Of a stretch of 64,000 bases of DNA, positions 8,623 to 17,581 are shown in pieces. Source of the DNA: Streptomyces sp. NBC_00162. GTDB taxonomy: Bacteria; Actinomycetota; Actinomycetes; Streptomycetales; Streptomycetaceae. The notes under the pieces are model-generated. The model was not told the DNA's origin and did no database searches. It was given only the letters and a program-made list of their open reading frames with translations. A program made the position numbers and the translations under genes. The stretch's first letter is position 1. Each line of letters opens with the position of its first letter. Location: positions 1,922,001-1,986,000 of the forward strand of contig NZ_CP102509.1 of NCBI RefSeq assembly GCF_024611995.1, written 5' to 3'.

Positions 8623-9363
8623 ATGGCCGACCAGGCACCCGAGCCGATGCTCACCGTGGACGAGCTGGCGGCCAGGGCGGGCGTCACCGTCCGTACCGTA
8701 CGGTTCTACAGCACGCGCGGGATTTTGCCCCCTCCCGTGATCGGCCCCCGTCGTGTGGGGCACTACGGCCCGGAGCACCTCTCGCGGCTGGCCCTGATCG
8801 AGGAGTTGCAGCACCAGGGCATGACGCTGTCCGCGATCGAGCGCTATCTGGACGCGCTGCCCGACGACCTGAGCGCGCACGATCTGGCGATCCACCGGGC
8901 TCTGGTGGCCAGTTGGGCCCCGGATTCGGCCCAGGATGTCTCGCGGGCGGAGCTGGAGAAGCGGGCGGGGCGCAGCCTGTCGGACAGTGATGTCCGGCGG
9001 CTGACGGCGATGAACGTGTGCGCCGCTTCGGGGGACGGTTTCCGGGTGGACGTGGGGCTGTTGCGGCTGGGGGTCGCGCTGCTCGACGTACCGATCGCGC
9101 ACGAGACGATCCTGGCGGCGCGCCGGGTCCTGATGGAGCACACCAGGTCGGCGGCGCACGAGTTGACGGCGCTGTTCCGGGACGAGGTGTGGGGGCCGTT
9201 CACGGAGGGCGAGAGCGACCCGGAGCAGGTGGAGTCGATGAAGGCGCTCTCCGCGCACATGCAGCCGATGGTGGTGCAGGCGCTGGTGACGGCCTTCCAG
9301 CGGTCGCTAAGGGAGGAACTGCGGGCGGCGTTCGTCTCGAGCGAAGCACCCGGCGGGCCATAG
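8623..9363 (+). CDS. MerR-family transcriptional regulator
   Basis: 246 aa. The N-terminal winged helix is clear: MLTVDELAARAGVTVRTVRFYSTRGILPP with wing residues RRVGHYGPEHLSRLALIEEL, about residues 9-80. A helical C-terminal effector domain of about 160 residues follows; it lacks a metal-binding Cys cluster, so an organic ligand such as an acyl-CoA is plausible but unproven. ATG 8623 was chosen as the first Met giving the usual MerR N-terminus. It is divergent from the long-chain acyl-CoA synthetase, its likely target. Confidence 0.9.
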   Translation: MADQAPEPMLTVDELAARAGVTVRTVRFYSTRGILPPPVIGPRRVGHYGPEHLSRLALIEELQHQGMTLSAIERYLDALPDDLSAHDLAIHRALVASWAPDSAQDVSRAELEKRAGRSLSDSDVRRLTAMNVCAASGDGFRVDVGLLRLGVALLDVPIAHETILAARRVLMEHTRSAAHELTALFRDEVWGPFTEGESDPEQVESMKALSAHMQPMVVQALVTAFQRSLREELRAAFVSSEAPGGP

Positions 9364-9383
9364 CCGCAGACCGAAGCCCTGCT

Positions 9384-9413
9384 TTGGCGGGGCAGGCCCG
9401 TTCTCAGTACGCT
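9384..9413 (+). promoter_or_regulatory. candidate promoter of the molybdenum hydroxylase operon
   Basis: TTGGCG (9384-9389), an 18-bp spacer and TACGCT (9408-9413) precede the three-gene operon. It would give a leader of about 120 nt that contains the small tandem repeat at 9458-9484. Confidence 0.4.
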
Positions 9414-9457
9414 GGAAAGGAGTCTTTGCGCCCGCCGGCCCCTGCTCTGAGCGGGTC

Positions 9458-9484
9458 GGCCCCAGCGGCCCCAGCGGCCCCAGC
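9458..9484 (+). repeat. three tandem copies of GGCCCCAGC
   Basis: Three perfect 9-bp units in the untranslated leader of the molybdenum hydroxylase operon. Probably a slippage-prone microsatellite; no function is evident. Confidence 0.8.
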
Positions 9485-9539
9485 GGATTCTGCCGCTCAA
9501 GGTGGCGGCCACCCCTGCACGTAACGGGCAGGTGTTTTC

Positions 9540-10367
9540 ATGGACCTCAACACCATCAGCGAAGTCGTCCGGCGACCGTCCGACCGGCCGGGCGCCGACT
9601 GGCGCGAGGGCGATGCCTGGCTCGCCGGCGGGACGTGGCTGTTCTCCGCCGAGCAGCCGGACCTGCGCCGCCTGGTCGACCTGACAGCCCTGGGCTGGGC
9701 TCCCCTCGTGCCGAGCGACGCTGGCCTCGAGATCGGCGCCACGTGCACCATCCGGGACCTGTACGCCTTCACACCGCCGGCCGACTGGATCGCGGGCCCC
9801 CTCTTCAGGCAGAGCTGCGAAGCGTTCCTGTCCTCGTTCAAGGTCTGGAACTCGGCGACCGTAGGCGGAAACATCTGTATGTCCCTGCCGGCCGGCCCCA
9901 TGATCACGCTGACGGTCGCGCTCGAAGCCGAGTACGAGCTGTGGGCTCCCGACGGGTCGGTGCGCACCGTCGACGCCCTCGACTTCGTGACCGGGAACAA
10001 CCGGAACATCCTCGCTCCCGGGGAAATGCTGCGGCGCATCCGCATTCCGGCACGCGCCCTGCGCAAGCGCACCGCACACCGCCTCTTCACACTGACCCGC
10101 CTCGGCCGTTCGACGGTCTTCCTCGTCGGTACGCAAACGCCGGGAACGAGCGACCTGCTGCTCACCGTCACCGCCGGCACCACACGCCCGGTGCGCATCG
10201 GTTTCGACACCGTGCCCGATGCCCGCACCCTGCAGCAGAGCATCAACGTCATTCCTGCCGACGTCTGGTTCGCCGACCCCAACGGGACCCCGGACCACCG
10301 TCACCACCTCACCCTGCACTTCGCCGAAGAGATCCGCCACGAACTCATGGCTGGGGGCCCGGCATGA
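9540..10367 (+). CDS. FAD-binding subunit of a xanthine dehydrogenase-family molybdoenzyme
   Basis: 275 aa, shaped like CoxM/XdhB medium subunits. An N-terminal segment with the LAGGTWLFS loop and the second FAD loop ATVGGNICMSLPAGP (about residues 120-134) identify the VAO/PCMH-type FAD domain, followed by the C-terminal CO-dehydrogenase flavoprotein-like domain. It passes electrons from the 2Fe-2S clusters to an acceptor such as NAD+ or O2. Its TGA overlaps the ATG of the next gene as ATGA, so subunits are made in step. The C-terminal domain is shorter than usual. The true electron acceptor is not readable. Confidence 0.88.
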   Translation: MDLNTISEVVRRPSDRPGADWREGDAWLAGGTWLFSAEQPDLRRLVDLTALGWAPLVPSDAGLEIGATCTIRDLYAFTPPADWIAGPLFRQSCEAFLSSFKVWNSATVGGNICMSLPAGPMITLTVALEAEYELWAPDGSVRTVDALDFVTGNNRNILAPGEMLRRIRIPARALRKRTAHRLFTLTRLGRSTVFLVGTQTPGTSDLLLTVTAGTTRPVRIGFDTVPDARTLQQSINVIPADVWFADPNGTPDHRHHLTLHFAEEIRHELMAGGPA

Positions 10368-13090
10368 CCTACACCGTTAACGGCAGGAGCTTCGACGAAG
10401 AACCGGACCCCGGGCAGTGCCTGCGTACCTTCCTGCGCGCGCTCGGTCACTTCGGCGTCAAGAAGGGCTGCGACGCGGGCGACTGCGGCGCGTGCACCGT
10501 GTGGCTGGACGGCACTCCGGTCCACAGCTGCGTCACCCCCGCTTTCCGCGCGGAGGGCCATGAGGTGACCACGATCGAGGGTCTCGGATCACCCGGCGAC
10601 CTGCATCCCGCGCAGCGCCGCTTCCGGGATGCCCCGGGATTCCAGTGCGGTTTCTGCACCGCAGGGATGATCATGACTTCGGCGACGTTCACCGAGGCCC
10701 AGAAGGCGGACCTGCCCCGGGCGTTGAAGGGCAATCTCTGCCGTTGCACCGGCTACCGGGCGATCGAGGACGCGGTGCAGGGCGTCGCCGGCGTGCAGAG
10801 CGCCGCGCCGGGACGGGCCGTCGGAACGAGCGTCGGTGCGCCGGCGGCCGACGACGTGGTGACCGGTCGCGCCGAATTCACGATGGACACCCACATGGAA
10901 GGGATGCTGCACCTCAAAGTGCTGCGCTCGCCCCACGCGCACGCCCGCATCGTCTCGATCGACAAGACCGCCGCGCTGGCGGTCCCCGGTGTGCATCGCG
11001 TCTACACCTGGGAGGACGTGCCGCGCAAGCGCTTCACCACGGCCATCCACACCGACCACCTCGTCGATCCGGACGACACCTACATCCTCGACCACACGGT
11101 CCGCTTCGTCGGTCAGCGCGTCGTCGCCGTACTCGCCGACACGGTCGGGGCGGCCGAGGAGGGCTGCCGGAAAGTGGCCGTGGAGTACGAGGTGCTGCCG
11201 GCGGTCTTCGACCCCGAGCAGGCCATGGCCGACGGGGCACCGCAACTGCACGGCTCTGAGGACCCGTTCGCCCGCGACTACGTCCACAACCTCCTACTGG
11301 AGATCCACTCGCACATCGGCGACGTCGACGCGGGCTTCGCAGCGGCCGACGTGATCCACGAGGGCACGTACTTCTCACCACGCGTACAGCACGCGCATCT
11401 GGAGACCCACGGTTCGATCGCCTGGATGGAGGACGGGCGGCTGAACGTCCGCACCAGTTCGCAGTCTCCGTCGATCACGAAGGTCAAACTGGCCTACCTG
11501 TTCGCGCTGCGCCCGGACCAGCTCCGCGTGTTCTGCAAGCGCGTCGGCGGCGGTTTCGGCGGCAAGCAGGAGGTCATCTCGGAGGACCTGGCCGCGCTCG
11601 CAGCCCTGGACACCGGGCGGCCCGTCTGTTTCGAGTACACGCGCGAGGAGGAGTTCACCACGGCTTCGCCCCGGCATCCGATGAAGCTGACGGTCAAGCT
11701 CGGCGCGAAGGCCGACGGCACGCTCACCGCCTTCCAGGTCCGCAACGTGTCCAACACGGGCGCCTACGGCAACCACGGCGGCGAGACCCTGTACGCGGGC
11801 GGCTCCGCCGTCATGATCTACCGCTGCCCCAACAAGAAGTACGACGCCTTCTCCGTCTACACGAACACCGTCCCGAGCGGCGCCCTGCGCGGTTACGGAA
11901 TGACCCAGCCGGCCTTCGCCGTGGAATCGGCGATGGACGAACTGGCCCTCGCCCTGCACATGGATCCGCTCGAACTGCGACGCCGCAACATCGTGCGCCC
12001 GGGCGAGCCGCTCGTCGCCCTGCACGACGGGCCCGACGACGTGGTGTTCCACGAGGACGGCCTCGGCAACTGCATCGACCTCGTGGCCGGCGAGCTGGCC
12101 CGTACGGCCGACCAGCCCTCCCCCGGCCCCGGATGGCTCGTCGGGGTCGGCGTCGCCAGTTCCATGCACGAGACCGCGCCCCCGACCGAGCACGTCTCCG
12201 AGGCCTGGCTCACGCTCGGCGACGACCTCGTGTACGAGCTGGCCGTCGGCACCGTCGAATTCGGGGAGGGCACGTCGACCGCGCACGTCCAGATCGCGGC
12301 CAACCAGCTGGGTACGACACCGTCGCGGATCCGCCTGGTGCAGTCCGACACCGACCGCACGGGATTCGACACCGGCGCCTTCGCGAGCGCCGGACTCTTC
12401 GTGGCGGGCAACGCGGTCCTCCGGGCGGCCAACGCGGTGCGCGACCGCATCCTGGACTTCGCCGCCACGCACACGGGCGTCCACGTCGTGATGTGCTCGA
12501 TGGACGACGACGGCGTCGTCTGCGGGGACGAGCGCGTCTCGCTGGCCACGCTGGTAACCGAGGCCCGGGCACGCGGCATCCGGTTCACGGCCGCCCGCAA
12601 GGCGTACGGCTCGCCCCGCAGCGTCACCTCCAACACGCAGGGCTTCCGCGTCGCGGTCCACCGGGTGACGGGTGAGATCCGTGTCCTGTACAGCGTCCAG
12701 GCGACCGACGCCGGTGTGCTCATCAACCCGCAACAGGTGCGGGGACAGGTGGAGGGCGGTGTCGCCCAGGGCATCGGCTTCGCGCTGACCGAGAATTTCC
12801 AGATCGACGCGGACGGCGTCATGGCCAACCCGAACCTCCGCAACTACCGCATCCCCACCTACGCCGACGTGCCGCGCACCGACGTGCTCCTGGTGGGCTC
12901 GTCGGACTCCGTCGGGGCCATGCGGTCGAAGGGGATGGCCGAGTGCTGCATCAACCCGGTGGCCCCCGCGCTGGCGAACGCGCTCCGCGACGCCACGGGC
13001 GTCCGCTACCGCGAGCTGCCCCTCACTCCGGAACGGATCTACGGCCGGCTCGTCGAGAGCCAGTCGGCGCGGACGGGCACGCGACGATGA
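10364..13090 (+). CDS. fused 2Fe-2S / molybdopterin subunit of a xanthine dehydrogenase-family hydroxylase
   Basis: 908 aa in one chain. Residues 1-155 carry two 2Fe-2S sites: plant-ferredoxin type (KKGCDAGDCGACTVWLDG) and four-helix type (QCGFCTAGM ... NLCRCTGY). The rest is the molybdenum-cofactor domain, with RVGGGFGGKQ, GALRGYG, GQVEGGVAQGIGFAL and the probable active-site Glu860 in SKGMAECC. Such enzymes hydroxylate purines, aldehydes or N-heterocycles with water. The fused order and length resemble Desulfovibrio aldehyde oxidoreductase, but here a separate FAD subunit is encoded next door. ATG 10364 and the stop both form ATGA overlaps with neighbours. The substrate is unknown. Confidence 0.9.
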   Translation: MTYTVNGRSFDEEPDPGQCLRTFLRALGHFGVKKGCDAGDCGACTVWLDGTPVHSCVTPAFRAEGHEVTTIEGLGSPGDLHPAQRRFRDAPGFQCGFCTAGMIMTSATFTEAQKADLPRALKGNLCRCTGYRAIEDAVQGVAGVQSAAPGRAVGTSVGAPAADDVVTGRAEFTMDTHMEGMLHLKVLRSPHAHARIVSIDKTAALAVPGVHRVYTWEDVPRKRFTTAIHTDHLVDPDDTYILDHTVRFVGQRVVAVLADTVGAAEEGCRKVAVEYEVLPAVFDPEQAMADGAPQLHGSEDPFARDYVHNLLLEIHSHIGDVDAGFAAADVIHEGTYFSPRVQHAHLETHGSIAWMEDGRLNVRTSSQSPSITKVKLAYLFALRPDQLRVFCKRVGGGFGGKQEVISEDLAALAALDTGRPVCFEYTREEEFTTASPRHPMKLTVKLGAKADGTLTAFQVRNVSNTGAYGNHGGETLYAGGSAVMIYRCPNKKYDAFSVYTNTVPSGALRGYGMTQPAFAVESAMDELALALHMDPLELRRRNIVRPGEPLVALHDGPDDVVFHEDGLGNCIDLVAGELARTADQPSPGPGWLVGVGVASSMHETAPPTEHVSEAWLTLGDDLVYELAVGTVEFGEGTSTAHVQIAANQLGTTPSRIRLVQSDTDRTGFDTGAFASAGLFVAGNAVLRAANAVRDRILDFAATHTGVHVVMCSMDDDGVVCGDERVSLATLVTEARARGIRFTAARKAYGSPRSVTSNTQGFRVAVHRVTGEIRVLYSVQATDAGVLINPQQVRGQVEGGVAQGIGFALTENFQIDADGVMANPNLRNYRIPTYADVPRTDVLLVGSSDSVGAMRSKGMAECCINPVAPALANALRDATGVRYRELPLTPERIYGRLVESQSARTGTRR

Positions 13091-14058
13091 CGCCCGAACG
13101 GCAGACGGACGCTGCGGCGACGGTCATCCTCGGCCGGCGGGTCCGCCCCGGCATGGACCGGGAGTACGAGAAGTGGCAGGACGAAGTCAACGCCGCTGCC
13201 GCCCGGTACGCCGGACACCTCGGCGTCCAGGTGTCCCCGCCGACCGCCGTGCAACCCGACTGGGTGATCGTCTACCGGTTCGACTCGGTGGCCCACCTGC
13301 AGGCCTGGATGAACGGCGCTACCCGGCAACGGCTCCTCGACGCCGGCGAGCCGTACTTCGACGGTCCCGCGACCCAGCAGGTGATCAGCGGTGGCACGCA
13401 GCCGACGGACCCGCTCGTGACCGTGGTGGTGACCCACCGCGTCCACCCTGACCACGTCGGCGACTTCCTCGCATGGCAGCGCCACATGAGCCAGGAGGAG
13501 AGCAAGTTCGAAGGGTTTCGCGGCACCGAGATCTTCCGCCCCATCGAAGGCATTCAGGACGAGTGGACCACCCTGTACCGCTATGACAACGCGGAACACC
13601 TCGACGCGTGGCTGACGTCGGCGAAGCGGCGGGAGATGCTCGCCGAGGGGGAGAAGTTCAACGACTTCAAACTGCGCACGATCGACAACTCGTTCGGCAG
13701 TTGGTTCGCCTTCGAGGAGAACGGCAAGGAAGCGCCGCCGCCCTCGGACACGAAGACCGCCATCGCCGTCTGGGTCGGGCTCTACCCGACCGTCGTGATA
13801 CTGAGCCTGGCCCTGCATCCGCTGGGCATGCCGCTCTGGTTCGGGCTGCTCGTGGGCAACCTGCTGTCGAGCTTCATCATGAGCTTCTTCACGATGCCCC
13901 ACTACGTGAACCGGCTGCTCAGGCGGTGGCTGTGGCCCCCACCGGACGAACCCCCCGCCAGGACCAATCTCGTCGGCGGCGCCGTCGTCACCGCGCTGCT
14001 CGTGTTCTGGGTCATCGTCTTCTACCTCGTGACGGAGGTGTTCTGGACGCTGCCCTGA
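13087..14058 (+). CDS. membrane protein with two ABM-like domains
   Basis: 323 aa. Two ferredoxin-like repeats of the antibiotic biosynthesis monooxygenase type follow each other: about residues 12-105 (VILGRRVRPGMDREYEKWQ) and 108-205 (VVVTHRVHPDHVGDFLAWQ). A hydrophilic linker then leads to about three membrane segments (IAVWVGLYPTVVILSLAL, LWFGLLVGNLLSSFIMSF and VVTALLVFWVIVFYLV). It looks like the COG3224 group, which lacks a known function. The start overlaps the stop of the molybdenum subunit as ATGA, so it is coupled to the hydroxylase and may anchor it or act on its product; that is inference. A strong hairpin follows. Confidence 0.82.
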   Translation: MTPERQTDAAATVILGRRVRPGMDREYEKWQDEVNAAAARYAGHLGVQVSPPTAVQPDWVIVYRFDSVAHLQAWMNGATRQRLLDAGEPYFDGPATQQVISGGTQPTDPLVTVVVTHRVHPDHVGDFLAWQRHMSQEESKFEGFRGTEIFRPIEGIQDEWTTLYRYDNAEHLDAWLTSAKRREMLAEGEKFNDFKLRTIDNSFGSWFAFEENGKEAPPPSDTKTAIAVWVGLYPTVVILSLALHPLGMPLWFGLLVGNLLSSFIMSFFTMPHYVNRLLRRWLWPPPDEPPARTNLVGGAVVTALLVFWVIVFYLVTEVFWTLP

Positions 14059-14073
14059 CCCGGCGCCGTGGCG

Positions 14074-14112
14074 CGGGAAGGCGGGCCGGGAGCAACCCGG
14101 CCCGCCTTCCCG
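14074..14112. terminator. intrinsic terminator hairpin, 17-bp stem
   Basis: A perfect stem (left arm CGGGAAGGCGGGCCGGG) with loop AGCAA, between the molybdenum hydroxylase operon and the convergent beta-oxidation operon. No U-tract; likely bidirectional. Confidence 0.88.
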
Positions 14113-14121
14113 GTCACCGCA

Positions 14122-16293
14122 CTAGTCGCTGTACGTCTCGCCCCGCTCGGCCTTCTCCACGAGGGAGGCGGGCGGGGTGAAGCGCTCGCCGTACGTGGTG
14201 GCGAGCTCGCGCGCGCGGGCCACGAAGCCCGGCAGGCCGCCCTCGTAGCCGTTGATGTACTGGATCACTCCGCCGGTCCAGGCCGGGAAGCCGATGCCCA
14301 TGATGGAGCCGATGTTGGCGTCGGCGATGGAGGTGAGCACGCCCTCGTCGAGGCAGCGGACGGTGTCCAGGGCCTCGGAGAAGAGCATCCGCTCTTTCAT
14401 GTCCTCGAACGGGATCTCGTACCCCGGCTTGGTGAAGTGCTCGCGCAGCCCGGGCCAGATGCCGGCGCGCTTGCCCGCCTCGTCGTACGCGTAGAAGCCG
14501 GCCCCGCCGCTGCGGCCCGGGCGGCCGAACTCGTCGACCATCCGGTCGATGACCCCGTCGGCGGGGTGCTCGGCCCATGCGCGGCCCTCGGCCTCGAAGG
14601 CCTTGCGGGTCTCGTTGCGGATCTTGCGCGGGAGGGTGAGGGTGAGCTCGTCCATCAGCGAGAGCACCTTGGCCGGGTAGCCGGCCTGGGCTGCGGCCTG
14701 CTCGATCGAGGCGGGCTCGACGCCCTCGCCGACCATGGCCACGCCCTCGTTGATGAACTGGCCGATGACGCGCGAGGTGAAGAACCCGCGCGAGTCGTTG
14801 ACCACGATCGGGGTCTTGTTGATCTGGCGGACCAGGTCGAAGGCGCGGGCGATGGCCTCGTCACCGGTCCGCTCCCCCTTGATGATCTCGACCAGCGGCA
14901 TCTTGTCGACGGGCGAGAAGAAGTGCAGGCCGATGAAGTCGGCGGGGCGCTTGACGCCTTCCGCGAGCCCGGAGATCGGCAGCGTGGAGGTGTTGGAGCA
15001 GAGCAGCGCGTCCGGCTCGATGACGTCCTGGATCTCCTGGAACACCTTGTGCTTGAGGCCGGTGTCCTCGAAGACCGCCTCGATGACGGCGTCACAGCCC
15101 GCCAGGTCGGCCGCGTCGGCGGTCGGGGTGATCCGGGCGAGCAGCTCGGCGCGCTGGGCCTCGGTCGTACGGCCGCGGGAGAGCGCCTTGTCGAGCAGCT
15201 TCTCGGAGTACGCCTTGCCCTTGGCGGCGGCCTCGGCGCTGACGTCCTTGAGCACCACCTCGATGCCCGCGCGGGCGCAGGAGTACGCGATGCCCGCGCC
15301 CATCATGCCCGCGCCGAGGACGGCGACCTTGCGGACCGTGCGCGGCTGGACGCCCTGCGGGCGGCTGCGGCCCGCGTTGACGGCCTGGAGGTCGAAGAAG
15401 AACGCCTGGATCATGTTCTTGGCGGTCTGCCCGGTGACCAGCTCGGTGAAGTAGCGGGCCTCGATGGTCAGCGCGGTCTCGAAGTCCACCTGGGTGCCCT
15501 CGACGGCGCAGGCCAGGATGTTGCGCGGGGCCGGGTACGGGGCCCCGTTCAGCTGCTTCTTCAGGTTGGCCGGGAAGGCCGGGAGGTTCGCGGCGAACCG
15601 CGGGTTGGACGGGGTGCCGCCCGGGATCTTGTAGCCGGGTACGTCCCAGGGCTGCTTCGACTCGGGGTTCGCGTCGATGAAGGCGCGGGCCTTGGCGAGC
15701 ATCTCCTCGGGGGTGGCGGCCAGTTCGTGGACCAGGCCGTTCTCGAGCGCGCGCTGCGGGTTGTACTGGGTCCCCTGGAGCAGCACCTTGAGCAGCGCGT
15801 CGGCGATGCCCATCAGGCGCACGGTACGGGTAACGCCGCCGCCGGCCGGGAGCAGGCCGAGGGTGACCTCGGGCAGGCCGATCTTGGAGCCGGGGGCGTC
15901 GAGCGCGACGCGGTGGTGGGAGGCGAGGCAGATCTCGTAACCGCCGCCCAGCGCGGCGCCGTTGATGGCGGCGACCACCGGCTTGCCGAGGGTCTCGATG
16001 CGGCGCAGCGAGCGCTTGATCTCGGTGCCGGTGTCGAAGGCCAGCTGCGCGTGCTCGGGGCGCAGTCGGATCATGTCCTTGAGGTCGCCGCCCGCGAAGA
16101 AGGTCTTCTTGGCGGAGGTGAAGATGATGCCCCGGATGGAGTCCTTCTCGGCCTCGGCGCGGTCGGCGACGGCCGCGATGGAGTCCTTGAAGGCCTGGTT
16201 CATCGTGTTGGCGGACTGGTCGGGGTCGTCGAGGACCAGGGTGACGACGCCGGTCTCGTCCTGTTCCCAGCGGATCGTGGTGGACTCGCTCAT
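14122..16293 (-). CDS. FadB/FadJ-like enoyl-CoA hydratase / 3-hydroxyacyl-CoA dehydrogenase
   Basis: A 723-aa bifunctional beta-oxidation enzyme. Residues 1-about 200 form the crotonase domain (NGAALGGGYEICLASHHR, IGLPEVTLGLLPAGGGVTR). The NAD site VLGAGMMGAGIAYSCARAG is near residue 325 and the dehydrogenase signature includes HFFSPVDKMPLVEII and NDSRGFFTSRV. A second C-terminal helical domain completes the fold. It hydrates trans-2-enoyl-CoA and oxidises the 3-hydroxyacyl-CoA. It is the last gene of the operon, 45 bp after the thiolase, which would supply the partner subunit of the trifunctional complex. Confidence 0.95.
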   Translation of the reverse strand: MSESTTIRWEQDETGVVTLVLDDPDQSANTMNQAFKDSIAAVADRAEAEKDSIRGIIFTSAKKTFFAGGDLKDMIRLRPEHAQLAFDTGTEIKRSLRRIETLGKPVVAAINGAALGGGYEICLASHHRVALDAPGSKIGLPEVTLGLLPAGGGVTRTVRLMGIADALLKVLLQGTQYNPQRALENGLVHELAATPEEMLAKARAFIDANPESKQPWDVPGYKIPGGTPSNPRFAANLPAFPANLKKQLNGAPYPAPRNILACAVEGTQVDFETALTIEARYFTELVTGQTAKNMIQAFFFDLQAVNAGRSRPQGVQPRTVRKVAVLGAGMMGAGIAYSCARAGIEVVLKDVSAEAAAKGKAYSEKLLDKALSRGRTTEAQRAELLARITPTADAADLAGCDAVIEAVFEDTGLKHKVFQEIQDVIEPDALLCSNTSTLPISGLAEGVKRPADFIGLHFFSPVDKMPLVEIIKGERTGDEAIARAFDLVRQINKTPIVVNDSRGFFTSRVIGQFINEGVAMVGEGVEPASIEQAAAQAGYPAKVLSLMDELTLTLPRKIRNETRKAFEAEGRAWAEHPADGVIDRMVDEFGRPGRSGGAGFYAYDEAGKRAGIWPGLREHFTKPGYEIPFEDMKERMLFSEALDTVRCLDEGVLTSIADANIGSIMGIGFPAWTGGVIQYINGYEGGLPGFVARARELATTYGERFTPPASLVEKAERGETYSD

Positions 16294-16338
16294 GTTCGCT
16301 ACTTCCGTGTCAGAGGTGGGATCAGGGATCAGGACGGA

Positions 16339-17553
16339 TCAGATGCGTTCGACGATGGTGGCGACGCCCATGCCGCCGCCGACGCAGAGGGTGACGAGCC
16401 CGTAGCGCTTGTCCTGGCGCTCCAGTTCGTCGATGACGGTGCCGAGCAGCATCGCGCCGGTGGCGCCGAGGGGGTGGCCGAGCGCGATGGCGCCGCCGTT
16501 GACGTTGACCTTGTCGAGGGAGACGCCCATGTCCTTGACGAAACGGAGCACGACGCCGGCGAAGGCCTCGTTCATCTCGATGAGGTCGATGTCGTCGATG
16601 GTCAGACCGGCCTTGGCCAGCGCCTTGCGGGTGGCCGGGGCGGGGCCCGTGAGCATGATGGTGGGCTCGGAGCCGGAGACGGCGGCCGAGACGATCCGGG
16701 CGCGCGGGCGCAGGCCGTTTCGCGCCCCCGCCTCGCGGGTGCCGATGGCGACGAGCGAGGCACCGTCGACGATGCCGGAGGAGTTGCCCGCGTGGTGCAC
16801 GTGGTCGATCTTCTCGACCCAGTGGTACTTCTGCAGCGCGACGGCGTCGAAGCCGCCGAGCTCGCCGATGTCGGCGAAGGAGGGCTTGAGCTTGGCGAGG
16901 GTGTCGGCCGTGGTCCCCGGGCGGACGAACTCCTCCTGGTCCAGGACGACCAGGCCGTTGCGGTCGGTGACCGGGACCACGGACCCCGCGAAGCGGCCGT
17001 CCTTGATGGCCTCGGCGGCGCGCTCCTGCGAGAGGGCCGCGTACTCGTCGACGTCGCGCCGGGAGAATCCCTCGATGGTGGCGATGAGGTCGGCGCCGAT
17101 GCCCTGCGGGACGAACCCGGTGTCCCAGTTCGTCATCGGGTCGGCGAACCAGGCGCCGCCGTCGGAGGCCATCGGGACGCGGGACATGGACTCCACGCCG
17201 CCCGCCAGGACCAGGTCCTCCCAGCCGGAGCGGACCTTGGCGGCGGCCATGTTGACGGCTTCCAGGCCGGAGGCACAGAAGCGGTTCTCCTGTACGCCTG
17301 CCACGGTGTCCGGGAGTCCGGCGGCGATGGCCGCGATCCGGGCGATGTCGGAGCCCTGGTCGCCGACCGGGCCGACGACGCCGAGCACGATGTCGTCGAT
17401 GGTGGCGGGGTCCAGGCCCGGGTTGCGCTCGCGCAGGGCGTGGATGAGGCCGACGACCAGGTCGATCGGCTTGGTGCCGTGCAGGGCGCCGTTGGCCTTG
17501 CCGCGGCCGCGCGGGGTGCGGATCGCGTCGTATACGTAAGCTTCGGTGCTCAC
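16339..17553 (-). CDS. acetyl-CoA C-acyltransferase (thiolase)
   Basis: A 404-aa degradative thiolase that cleaves 3-ketoacyl-CoA with CoA. The nucleophile is Cys93 in [10 protein letters not shown]. The C-terminal signatures are [18 protein letters not shown] and the second catalytic Cys in TLCVGGGMG; the MNEAFA loop carries the conserved Asn-Glu. Length is normal. It lies 28 bp after the acyl-CoA dehydrogenase and 45 bp before the FadB-like gene, fitting an alpha/beta beta-oxidation complex. Confidence 0.95.
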   Translation of the reverse strand: MSTEAYVYDAIRTPRGRGKANGALHGTKPIDLVVGLIHALRERNPGLDPATIDDIVLGVVGPVGDQGSDIARIAAIAAGLPDTVAGVQENRFCASGLEAVNMAAAKVRSGWEDLVLAGGVESMSRVPMASDGGAWFADPMTNWDTGFVPQGIGADLIATIEGFSRRDVDEYAALSQERAAEAIKDGRFAGSVVPVTDRNGLVVLDQEEFVRPGTTADTLAKLKPSFADIGELGGFDAVALQKYHWVEKIDHVHHAGNSSGIVDGASLVAIGTREAGARNGLRPRARIVSAAVSGSEPTIMLTGPAPATRKALAKAGLTIDDIDLIEMNEAFAGVVLRFVKDMGVSLDKVNVNGGAIALGHPLGATGAMLLGTVIDELERQDKRYGLVTLCVGGGMGVATIVERI

Positions 17554-17581
17554 TGGTCAAGCCTTTCGGGAGGTCTGGGTC

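Noticed and set aside
5526..8990. A 1154-codon open frame on the plus strand
   Set aside because: It is an off-frame/antisense reading of sph, the acyl-CoA synthetase and merR, with Pro/Arg/Gly-rich composition typical of shadow frames in high-GC DNA and no recognisable domain.
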